From NCBI RefSeq assembly GCF_029962835.1, contig NC_080575.1:59078493-59142492 (forward strand): a stretch of 64,000 nucleotides of DNA. The letters run 5' to 3'. The translations under genes and the position numbers were made by a program. Origin of the DNA: Magnolia sinica (lineage: Eukaryota; Streptophyta; Magnoliopsida; Magnoliales; Magnoliaceae). The first letter of the stretch is position 1; each line of letters starts with the position of its first letter. Below the pieces are notes generated by a model, which was given only the letters and a program-made list of their open reading frames with translations, searched no databases and had not been told where the DNA came from. This document shows, in pieces, positions 44,747 through 55,426 of this stretch.

Positions 44747-47700
44747 CCATATGTAACGTCTTAGAAAAATCTGTACAAAGACCCGAGTACCACCTCAGGT
44801 AGAAATCATTAATGAGTGAATCCTTTAGTAGTTAGACGAAGATTAATTAAGTACCAAACTCAAACACTAGTGGAATTAGCTTGAACTACTTTCTATATGA
44901 ACTGCAAGACCCAAAACCATTAAAATTACTAACCCAACATTACCTAAAAACCTAGGGTAAATCTCAAAACCCAGTCGCTCTCGGGAGCATCATGAAACTC
45001 CGTATCGAACCTGGACCACGCGTCGAAAGTCCGATTACCGTGAAACTATACAGTTATGACCACTTTACTGGACTTGACAAGCATCACAGGAATCAAGTTC
45101 AAATAGTATCCAGAAACGCACAACTTGAGCCCGGAGCAAAGCATGTGAGAAACGCGAATATCTTTAGAAAAATGAGCTCAAACTTAAGTGATTTGGGCCG
45201 TTCGCTTGTGGACTAAATTTAAGGGTTCAGACTGTCAGATTCTGACCCAACTACACCCTCAGATCAGGGAAATTTTCCTACACAGGTCAGTGTACTTGTG
45301 GCCCTGGTCGAGTGACGATAGCCGTTGAACTGAAACTGGTCCTCCATGGTCGATCCACTAATCCGATCGGACAGGAACTTTAACCTAGCATAGATCTATT
45401 GTCAGGGAACTTTCTTCATACCATAGGTGAGCAATGGACCTCCAGATGAGCTCCGTTGGCCCGAAACAGCTGTCTTTTGGCTATAACCTAAGTATACCAT
45501 GGCCCTAGGGCCATTGACTTCAGTTCTGGGCCTATATAAGGGCCTTAACCCACCCCTCTCTCATTCCATACGAATTTCCAAACCCTAGGAGAGAGAAGAG
45601 AGAAAAGAGAAGAAGAAGGTAAGGAGAAGTGAGAGAGAGTTATGGTTTGTTGCTGGGATTCATTCCCACCACTTCACGTGCTGAATCCCCTCTTTCGTGT
45701 CGCTATACGGACGATTCTGACTCCATTTTTGGGTAAGGAATCCTAAACCTAATCTATTTTAGGTATCCAAATAGGTAGATCGGTAAAATAGCTAACCTAT
45801 TTCATGCTATCGGTAGCCGTTGTGCCGTAGACAAAGATGTAGTGTTCAAACTGAGCTCGATACGGGTTTACCGACTAAAGGTGCGGACTATAAACATTTA
45901 GGTTATGGTTTTTAAGGCTTTCAATGTCAGTAATGGTTTATGACTGACTTGATTGCCACCATATACCCTTAGATATGATGCTTTCCATATATTACATATG
46001 TATGAACTATGCTTACTAACTATGCATTCCATGTGTTTGTTGAAATGTTTGAATGAATATGAAATTTTGATTTGTTCTTGCCATGATTATTAATTGGGAA
46101 TACATGATCGTTGTATGTGTGACAACTCCTTTATGAAAGGATTTGCCATATATGTGTTATAACTAATTCATTACATGTATGTTTGAAATGTGTAGTCTAA
46201 GTGTTTGATAAAATGTCTGAATGGGTGATTATTTGATGAAATGCATTTATTAAGGGTGTTGAGATGAGAATCTCAACTATCTTAGCCATATGAATAGATT
46301 CCTTCATGTAATTTACATTCGACTACGTGATTCATGTATGAAATGCCTGTGTGTGATAACATGTGCACTATGTGTTTGTTAAAATGCTTGAATGAGATTT
46401 ATATGTGGTTTGGTTGTTAAATGCTGTTTGACTGTCACATATGAATGCCTATTGCAACTGAGTATGATTGGGACTACTACGTAGTCCAGACAATCGGTAA
46501 TGATTCCCGAATTAGTGGCCGAACCAGTTTCACCGCAACGGATACGTTCGATGAATCCGAGTCGTACGGTGATTATCGACAATGGTTTGGCCACAAGGAG
46601 TGCGTATGTGCTCCATGTCGTTTAATTTAGCATGCGCTCGCACCAGTCGAGCTTGTCAAGTAACCCGATTGGCCAAATATATGTTCACCATGTATGGACG
46701 CTACTGCTTGAATCTAAGGTACCACTTACCACTGAAAAAGCCTGTTTAACCTTGGTACCGAGATCCGCTAAGACTCATGAGCCGAGCATGGTGGTATGGG
46801 ACACCGTGGTCGAGCTGTCGGCCTACGCTGGGGTGACGAGCCTCCCCGTAGTGTCCATTAAGCAACCCCAACTCGTGAGCCAAATACGGTGGTATGGGAC
46901 ACTATATTTGAGCTGTCGGCCTACGCTAAGGTGACGAGCCTTTCCTGTAGTGACCTCGAGTATAAACTAGGCCTACGCCAAGGTGACGAGCATCCCGTAG
47001 AGACCTGAACTTGCCTGTCCACTGTTTTTTAATTAGGGGTGATGTTGCCTTATAACTCGCCTATTGTATGTGATTAACTAAGATTGACGACCCTAGATGG
47101 ATCATTGTTTGGGTAAATGATATAAAGGGAGGTACCTTGGCTTTATGAATCTGCTGTATAAATGGGTTAAATTAAGAACTTGGCTAACACGACCATGCAC
47201 CACATTGCATGTGCCTTTGGCGTGGGAGGTGAGTACAGTGGGAGTTTAGCATGGGCGACCGTGAGATGATGTCGCAAAGGAAGTGCAGGTGAGGGCATGT
47301 ATCATTATCGCATATCATCCTTGCATTAACTAGAGTAGTTAGGACATGATTATTGTACTACTTTATCATTACTGCTTGACTGAATTGATAACATGTTAAC
47401 CTTTGCCTTATAGCTCCACTGAGTTGATCACTCACTCCCACTCTGGGAGGGTGTTTTAAAACACCAACCGACCCTGTTTTAGTTTCAGATGATGTCAAGG
47501 ATTACGAGGCGGAGCCTGACTTTTATGATGACGAGGAGTTCTCCTACATGCAACTCTCTGGCAGGTTTATGTAGACCTGGAGTTGCATCGATGGGATTAC
47601 AGGGACACAAATTAGTTGGACATTATACTTGATCATTTTGTATAATTTTGGAACTATACATGTAATTATTTAACCTGGTGACATATTCATACTCTGGAGA

Positions 47701-47922
47701 CTTGTAACCACTTACATGCTTTATATATTTATCACAGTCTTCTGCTTGCGTAATCTAATTGTCTATTGAGTACGATATGCTAATTTAGTGTAATCTCATT
47801 CATGTTTAATGCACTAATACGGACAACATTTAATCATCATTATCTATGTTGCATAAGTGATGCAATGGATCTCGGGAGTTGAGCCTCCACTCGACCCTCA
47901 AAATTCAGGGCATTACACCATA
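44747..47922. mobile_element. 3.17-kb solo LTR with CCATA target duplication
   Basis: The LTR proper is 44752-47917 (3166 bp), starting TGTAACGTCTTAG and ending TTCAGGGCATTACA; CCATA lies at 44747-44751 and 47918-47922. No pol sequence. A TATA box at 45533-45540 and the plus-strand sequence shared with the 4.6-kb solo LTR (gtggtatgggacac and gtcggcctacgctgg at about 46790-46830, compare 21610-21650) show plus orientation and a related family. Small ORFs (44992-45216, 46445-46630, 46632-46934) lie within the LTR and have no protein features. Confidence 0.9.
45533..45540 (+). promoter_or_regulatory. Candidate TATA box of the solo LTR
   Basis: TATATAAG in gggcctatataagggcc, followed by a pyrimidine-rich stretch and gagagagaagaga, a usual plant LTR promoter layout. 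Inferred only. Confidence 0.5.
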
Positions 47923-48214
47923 ATATAAAAATCGGCCCTCGGCCGTGGTTATATCAGATCCAATAGCGCGAAACCATCCGTCTGTGGTGAATGGGGCCCA
48001 CTTATCTGGGTTAACCCATAAGAGAATTATGAGAATGGGCCTAACAAGGCCTAAGGGAAGGTCACAATGTGGACATCCAACCATCATTGCCCATCAATGT
48101 GGACATCTAACCAACATTGCTCCCAAGGAGTGGCCTACATATAGAGCCAAAACATATAATGAGTTCGTGGCCTCACATAAGGGCCATATACACATCAAGT
48201 GGGCTGCATCGCAT
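47923..48214. other. Right flank of the solo LTR
   Basis: Non-coding; contains ggacatccaacca / ggacatctaacca duplicated at 48070-48115 and the block matching 44279-44360. Confidence 0.4.
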
Positions 48215-48520
48215 GGGCCTCGAATACATCACAATGGGCCTCGCTTATGGGCCTTGAATACATCACATTGGGCCTCGCCCACGGGCCTCGAATATATCAC
48301 ATTGGGCATCGCCTATAGGCCTTGAATACATCACATTGTGTCTCATCCACAGGCCTCGAATACATCACATTGGGCCTCACCCACAGGCCTCGAATACATC
48401 ACATTGGGCCTCGCCCACGGGCCTCGAATACATCACATTGGGCCTCACCAATAGGCCTTGAATACATCACATTGGGCCTCGCCCACGGACCTCGAATGCA
48501 TCACAGTCGACCCACACAAA
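48215..48520. repeat. 34-bp minisatellite
   Basis: About nine units of 34 bp with core words gggcctcgaatacatcac and attgggcctcgcccac; starts at 48215 and 48249 show the 34-bp period. Degenerate forms continue to about 48680. Plus frames here (47945-48325, 48322-48540) are repeat artefacts. Confidence 0.9.
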
Positions 48521-49344
48521 GGCCTCACATAAAATTATGATGGTCTTCATTTACGTCACATCGACCTCGAATACACAACAGGTGGGCCTCATGTATATCA
48601 AATCGGGCCGCACCAATAGGCCTCATGTATATCAAATTTGGCCGCAACAATGGGCCTCATGTATATCAAATCGGGGCCACCCTTATGTATTTTTGAGATC
48701 CGACCTATTCGTAAGTTAACATAGAGGTAGATGAAGTAAAAACAAATATCAGCTTAATTGGAAACTACTGTAGCCCTTAGAAGTTTGAACGGTGGATGTC
48801 ATTGTCCACTATTTAAATGGTGGGGTCCACTTGAACTTTAGATCTGACTCATCCTTGCGTTCATGCCATAAATTGATATCTCAAAATGTTTGGACGGTAT
48901 GGATACAGCGTGTGCATCATGGTGAGCCCCACCGTCCAAACAGTGGACGGTGTAGAAATACATACATCAATGTGGGGCCTGTGGGTTTGCTGCCATCAAA
49001 GGAGCAGCTATATAGCTGCTGTACATGCAGTTGGTTGCACTAAAAGGGCAGAGGTGGGTCCCACGTAGGGCCCACCATCATGTATATATTATATAATATA
49101 TACTAATATATATATATATCAATGTCCAGGCCCTGGACGACCTGGACAGTGACATACATCAAGGGGGTATCCCAGTCGCGGGGTGGGTCCCACCATCACA
49201 TGCAATGTGGTGTGGCCCATCCAATGGATGGACAACGTGATTGGGTCCTACGGACCCTGCTGGCAAAGTGCCGCACCATGTGCAGCTCTTTAAAGAAAAA
49301 GGAGGTGGGTCCCACGTGATGGGCTACCCTCCCATTTAACAAGA

Positions 49345-49346
49345 TA

Positions 49347-49383
<37 letters not shown>
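49345..49383. repeat. (TTA)n microsatellite
   Basis: About 12 attatt trinucleotide units. Confidence 0.95.
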
Positions 49384-50436
49384 TTAAACTGGGTAGTACG
49401 CCCCACTGTCTGCTCACACTACTCGGCTGATGTCTAGCATCATTGGACGCTGGACGGTATGGACACAACACAGACATCAGGGTGGGTCCCACATTGACGT
49501 GGCCCACCTGATGGTATAATATATATATATATATAATATTTATTATATTATATTTAAAAGAAAAGAAAAGAGTTAGTTGGGTGGTACACTCCATCGTCAG
49601 TTCACACTTCACTGTTAGCTACACCCCACTGTTAATTAACACTTCACTGTTAGTTACACCCCACTGTCCGTTCACACTTCACTGTTGGCCATCTCCACCA
49701 TCAGTCTAGTCTCCACTGTACGTCTAGCGTCCAGGGACACTAGACGGATGGTGTGGATATATACGTCATCAAGGTGGGTCCCACATGGCCCACCTGTTTT
49801 GGATCGGTCTAATATTTATGTTTTCTCATCATCCAGGCCCGCTATTTGGCCTGGATAAAACAGATGGACGGCGTTGATAAAATACATAAATCATGGTGGG
49901 CCACACCGATTAGGGTGAATGGACGAGGTGGATTAGAATAAATACATCAAGGAGGGCCCCACCCACACAAGTGGGGTGGGCTACGTCCTAGATGGATGAT
50001 TGGGATGGCATATAAACATCATAGTGTGTCCCACATGGATGAGGTCCACCGGTAGATGGCTTGGATGTAAACATCATGGTGGGCCACACACTCATCATCA
50101 TCATTACCATACAAAAAAAGAAAAGAGAGAGAAAGAGAAAAAGGAGAGATCGGATGGTGGTGGAGGGACCCCGTCACTATGGGCCCTCCATGATCACAAT
50201 ACATACATAAAATGGGTCCCATCACAAGTGAGCCTTCTAATAGAAAATCAACGGTAGATCACCCACCTATTGGCCTCTTTCTTGGTCCGACGGAATGCCG
50301 AACTCCTTGGCTTTGATCTTGATGGAGGATGATGGACATTGGACGGTTGGATAGTGGAGATGGGTGGTAGGAAGTGGGCCACACAAAGCTCCCTCATGGA
50401 GCTCTCATGGACGTTGGGTTGCTTGCTTGAAAATGA

Positions 50437-50545
50437 AGAAATGAGAGAGAGAGAGAGAGGATGGGATGTAAAGAGAGAGAGAGGGAGGGATGGGTGAAGG
50501 AGTGAGTGATGTGTACTTGACATGTAAGGGTGTGTAAGAGAGAGA
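50437..50545. repeat. (GA)n-rich low-complexity tract
   Basis: Interrupted runs of gagagagaga, including 50444-50458, 50471-50482 and 50538-50547. Confidence 0.85.
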
Positions 50546-51798
50546 GAGTTGATTTTGGGGATGGTGTTGTACTTGACATGATGTGGTGATGATGGGATTG
50601 ATTGATTGATGTGACATGTTGTAAAGATTCTCTCAGAATTCATACGCGTGGTGTTTTCCTCAAACCGAACGCGGGCCCACATCTCCTGGCCTGAGTATCG
50701 GTCCGGCGTGCGAGATGCGGCATTGGAACCGCGGCGACGGCGCGGTCGCTAGGGTATAAGTCTCGGGTCAAGTCGACTTTGGTTTACAGGACTAGACTTA
50801 GTATCACGTACAAACTTCGGATATAGGTCGAGGGTTGCCAAAATTCAACCGGGAGGACCGTGGGGCATATGGAACGGTATGGGCTTGGATACAAGTCTCA
50901 CAGTTGGAGTCTTCACAATTTGTGTGTGCAAATTGTAGGAGTCTTCATAGTTTATGCTCGTAAGCTAATGCAGTCTTCACAGTTTGTTCTTACAAGTTGT
51001 TGGAGTCTTCATAGTTTTTGCACGCAAAGTGTTTGAGTCTTCACAGTTTGTGCTCGCAAGCTATTGGATTCTTCACAGTTTGTGCTCGCAAGCTGTTGGA
51101 GTTTTCACAGTTTGTGCTCGCAAATTGTTGGAATCTTTACAGTTTGTGCTGACATGCTGTTGGAGTCTTAAAAGTTTATACTCGCAAGCTATAGGAGTCT
51201 TCATAGTTTATTCTCGCAAGCTAATGGAGTCTTCACGGTTTGTTCTTGCAAGTTATTCGAGTGTTCATAGTTTGTGCGCGAAAATTTTTAGAGTAGTCAT
51301 AGTTTTTGGTCGCAAGCTGTTGGAGTCTTCACAATTTGTTCTCACAAGTTGTTGGAGTCCTCATAGTTTTTACGCACAAAGTGTTAAAGTCTTTACAGTT
51401 TGTGCTCGCAAGTTATTAGATTCTACACAGTTTGTGCGCTCGAATTGTTGGAGTCTTCACAGTTTGTGCTTGCAAGCTATTGAAGTCTTCATAGTTTGTG
51501 CTCGCAAGCTGATAGAGTCTTCACAGTTTGTTCTCGCAAGTTATTAGAGACTTCCCAATTTGTGCTCACAAAGTGTTTAAGTCTTCACAGTTTGTGCTCG
51601 CAAGTTGATGGATTCTTCACAGTTTGTTGGAGTCTTCATAGTTTGTGCTCGTAAATTGTTGAAATCTTCACAGTTTGTGCTCACAAGCTGTTGGAGTCTT
51701 CACAGTTAGTTTGTTCTTGTAAGTTGTTGGAGTCTTTACAGTTTGTAAGTACAAAGTGTTTGAGTCTTCACAGTTTATGCTCGCAAGATGTTGGATTC

Positions 51799-51911
51799 TT
51801 CACAGTTTTCATGCACAACTTGTTGGAGTTGTCACAATTTGTGCTTGGAAGATGTTGGAATCTTCATAGGTTGTGCACATAGAGTGTTGGAGTCTTCACA
51901 GTTTTTGCTCA
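51799..51911. repeat. 113-bp patch identical to 54822-54934
   Basis: Identical over 113 bases to 54822-54934 while its flanks follow a different repeat copy; described in the findings as a possible conversion tract. Confidence 0.85.
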
Positions 51912-54900
51912 CAAGTGTTGTATTCTTCACAGTTTATGCACGCAAATTGTTGGAGCCTTCACTGTTTATGCTCGCAAGCTATTGGAGTCTTCATAGTTTG
52001 TGGAAGTAAGTTGTTGCAGTCTTCATAGTTTGTGCTCGTAAGCTGATGCTGTCTTCATAATTTGTGCTCGCAAGCTGTTGGAGTCTTCAGAGTTTATGCT
52101 CGTAAGTTATTGTAGTCTTCAGATTTTGTGCTCACAAGCTGATGCAGTCTTTAGAATTTGTGCTCATAAGTTGTTGGAGTCTTCACAGTTTATGCGCATA
52201 ATGTGTTTGAGTCTTCAAAGTTTGTGCACGCAAGGTCTTAGATTCTTCACAGTTTGTGCACGAAAATTGTTGGAGTCGTCACGGTTTTTGTTCGTAAGCT
52301 ATTGGAGTCTTGACAGTTTGTGCGCCCAAGCTATTGGACTCTTCATAGTTTGTGCTCGCAAGCTATTGGAGTCTTCACAGTTTGTGCTCACGAAGTGTTC
52401 GACTCGTCACATTTTGTGCTCACAAGCTGTTGGAATCTTCACAGTTTGTGCTTGCAAACTGTTGGAGTCTTCATAGTTTATGCTTGCAAGCTGATGAACT
52501 CTTCACAATTTGTTGACACAAGTTGTTGGAGTCTTCACAATTTGTGTGCACATAGTGTTTGAGTCTTCATAGTTTATGCTAGCAAGCTATTGGATTCTTC
52601 AAAGTTTGTGAGCATATATTCTTGTAGTCATAGTTTTTGGTTGCGAGATGTTGGAGTCTTCACAGTTTGTGCGTGCAAGCTGTTGGAGTCTTCACAGTTT
52701 GTGCTCACAAGCTGTTGGAGTTTTCACGGTTTCTGCGCGCAAATTGTTGGAATCTTCACAGCTTGTGCTCGTAAGTTATTCCAGTCTTCACAGTTTGTAA
52801 TCGTAAGTTGTTGGAGTCTTCATAGTTTGTGCTCGCAAGTTGATGTAGTCTTCACATTTTGTTCTTGCAAGTTGTTGGAGTCTTCAGAGTTTGTGCACAC
52901 AAAGTGTTTGAGTCTTCACAGTTTGTGCTCGCAAGCTATTGGATTCTTCACGGTTTGTGCATGCAAATTGTTAGAATCATCATAGTTTCTAGTCACAAGC
53001 TATTGGAGTCTTCACATTTTGTGTGCACAAGCTGTTGGAGTCTTCACAGTTTGTGCTCGCAAGCTATTGGAGTCTTCACAGTTTATGCGCGCAATTTGTT
53101 GGACTCTTCACAGTTTGTGCTCGCAAGCTATTAGAGTCTTCATAGTTTGTGCTTAGAAACTGTTGGAGTCTTTATAGTTTGTGCTCGCATGTTGATGATG
53201 TCTTCACAATTTGTGCTCATAAGCTGTTGGATTATTAACAGTTTGTGTGCACGAATTGTTTGAGTCTTCACCATTGTGCTAGCAAGATGTTGGATTATAC
53301 ACTGTTTGTTCGCATAAATTTTGTAGTCTCCACAGTTTTTAGTCGCAAGCTGTTGGGGTCTTCATAGTTTGTGCTCAGAAGCTGTTGGAGTATTCACAGT
53401 TTTCACTCGCAACTTATTGGAGTTGTCATAATTTGTGCTTGGAAGATGTTGTAGTCTTCACAGGTTGTGCACACAGAGTGTTGGAGTTTTCGCTGTATTT
53501 GCTCGCAATCTATTTGAGTCTTCACAGTTTGTGCTCGCAAGATGTTGGATTCTTCACAGTTTGTGCTCGCAAGCTGTTGGAGTCTTCATAGTTTGAGCTC
53601 ACAAGCTGATGCCGTCTTCACAGTTTGTTCTCGCAAGTTGATGAATTCCTCACAGTTTGTGCACACAAAATGTTTGCGTCTTCACAGTTTGTGTTCGCAA
53701 GCTGTTGGATTCTTAACAGTTTGTGCATGCAAATTGTTGGAATCGTCACAGTTTGTGCTCGCAAGCAGTTGGAGTCTTCATAGTTTGTGTTCGCAAGTTG
53801 TTGGAGTTTTCACAATTTCTCTGCGCAAATTGTTGGAATCTTCACAGTTTGTGCTCGCAAGTTGTTGGAGTCTTCACAGTTTGTACTCGCAAGTTGTTGG
53901 AGTCTTCATAGTTTGTGCTCGTAAGTTGATGTACTCTTCACAGTTTGTTCTCGCAAGCTAATGGAGTCTTTAGAGTTTATGCGCACAAAGTGTTTGAGTC
54001 TTCACAGTTTGTTCTCGCAAGCTATTGGATTCTTAACTGTTTGTGCATGCAAATTGTTGGAATCGTCACAGTTTATGATCTCAAGCTGTTGGAGTCTTCA
54101 CAGTTTGTGCTCGCAAGCTGTTGGAGTTTTCATAGTTTCTGCGCAAATTGTTAGAATCTACACAGTTTGTGCTCGCAAGTTGTTGGAGTCTTCATAGTTT
54201 GTACACATTTGTTGGAGTCTTCATAGTTTGTGCTCGCAAGTTGATGTAGTCTTCACAGTTTGTTCTCGCAAGTTCTTGGAGTCTTCAGAGTTTGTGCGCA
54301 CAAAGTGTTTGAGTCTTCATAGTTTGTGCTTGCAAGCTGTTGGATTCTTCACAGTTTGTGCCTGCAAATTGTTGGAATCATCACAGTTTTTAGTCACAAG
54401 ATATTGGAGTCTTTGCATTTTGTACGCACAAGCTGTTGGAGTCTTCACAGTTTGTGCTCGCAAGCTGTTGGAGTCTTCACAGTTTATGCGCGCAATTTGT
54501 TGGACTCTTCACAGTTTCTGCTTGCAAGCTATTGGAGTCTTCATAGTTTGTGCTTGCAAGCTGTTGGACTCTTCATAGTTTTTGCTCGTATGCTGATGGA
54601 GTCTTCATAGTTTGTTCTTGTAAGATGTTGGAGTCCTCAGAGTTTGTGCTCACAAGCTGTTGGATTATTCACAGTTTGCGTGCACAAATTATTTAAGTCT
54701 TCACAGTTGTGCTCGTAAGATGTTGGATTATACACTGTTTGTTCGCGCAAATTTTCAAGTCTCCACAGTTTTGTCTCGCAAGTTGTTGGAGTCTTCAAAG
54801 TTTTCGCAAGCTGTTGGAGTATTCACAGTTTTCATGCACAACTTGTTGGAGTTGTCACAATTTGTGCTTGGAAGATGTTGGAATCTTCATAGGTTGTGCA

Positions 54901-55170
54901 CATAGAGTGTTGGAGTCTTCACAGTTTTTGCTCATAATCTATTTGAGACTTCACAGTTTGTGCTCGCAAGATGTTGGATTCTTCACAGTTTGTGCTCGCA
55001 AGCTGTTAGAGTTTTCATATTTGAGCTCACAAGCTGATGTAGTCTTCACAGTTTGTTCTCGTAGGTTGGTGGATTCTTCACAGTTTGTGCACACAAAATA
55101 TTTGAGTCTTCACAGTTTGTGGTTGCAAGCTGTTGGATTCTTAACAGTTTGTGCACGTAATTGTTGGAGT

Positions 55171-55426
55171 CTTCACAGTTTGTGCTCGCAAGCTATTGGA
55201 GTCTTCATAGTTTGTGCTCACAAGCTATTGGAGTCTTCATAGTTTGTGTTCACAAGCTGATGAAGTCTTCACAATTTGTGCTCGCAAGCTATTGGAGTCT
55301 TCACAGTTTGTGCTCGCAAGCTATTGGAGTCTTCATAGTTTGTGCTCACAAGCTATTGGAGTCTTCATAGTTTGTGTTCACAAGCTGATGAAGTCTTCAC
55401 AATTTGTGCTCGCAAGCTATTAGAGT
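55171..55426. repeat. Recent 128-bp (four-monomer) tandem duplication
   Basis: 55171-55298 and 55299-55426 are nearly identical (one difference seen, near 55422), far closer than neighbouring monomers. Confidence 0.85.

Larger units (their letters stand above)
48521..50900. other. Unclassified repeat sequence up to the satellite boundary
   Basis: No gene recognised. Rich in gtgggtcccac and ggcccacc words (49048-50230) and short direct repeats such as cacttcactgttagctacacccc (49608-49690). The minus-strand frame at 50248-50682 is low-complexity Ser/Pro/Leu from a GA-rich tract (50437-50545). The sequence could be old LTR DNA in reverse orientation, but I could not define ends. Confidence 0.4.

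Noticed and set aside
50248..50682. 144-codon minus-strand ORF
   Set aside because: Low-complexity Ser/Pro/Leu sequence produced by a GA-rich tract; no domain.
28009..50900. Helitron carrying captured gene fragments
   Set aside because: The left end does begin A|TC, but the right end lacks a CTRR terminus followed by T, and no Rep/helicase or terminal hairpin was found.
50984..51547. Long plus-strand ORFs (up to 187 codons) throughout the satellite
   Set aside because: All repeat the same 32-residue pattern, exist in overlapping frames, and arise from a stop-free 32-bp monomer; there is no independent coding evidence.
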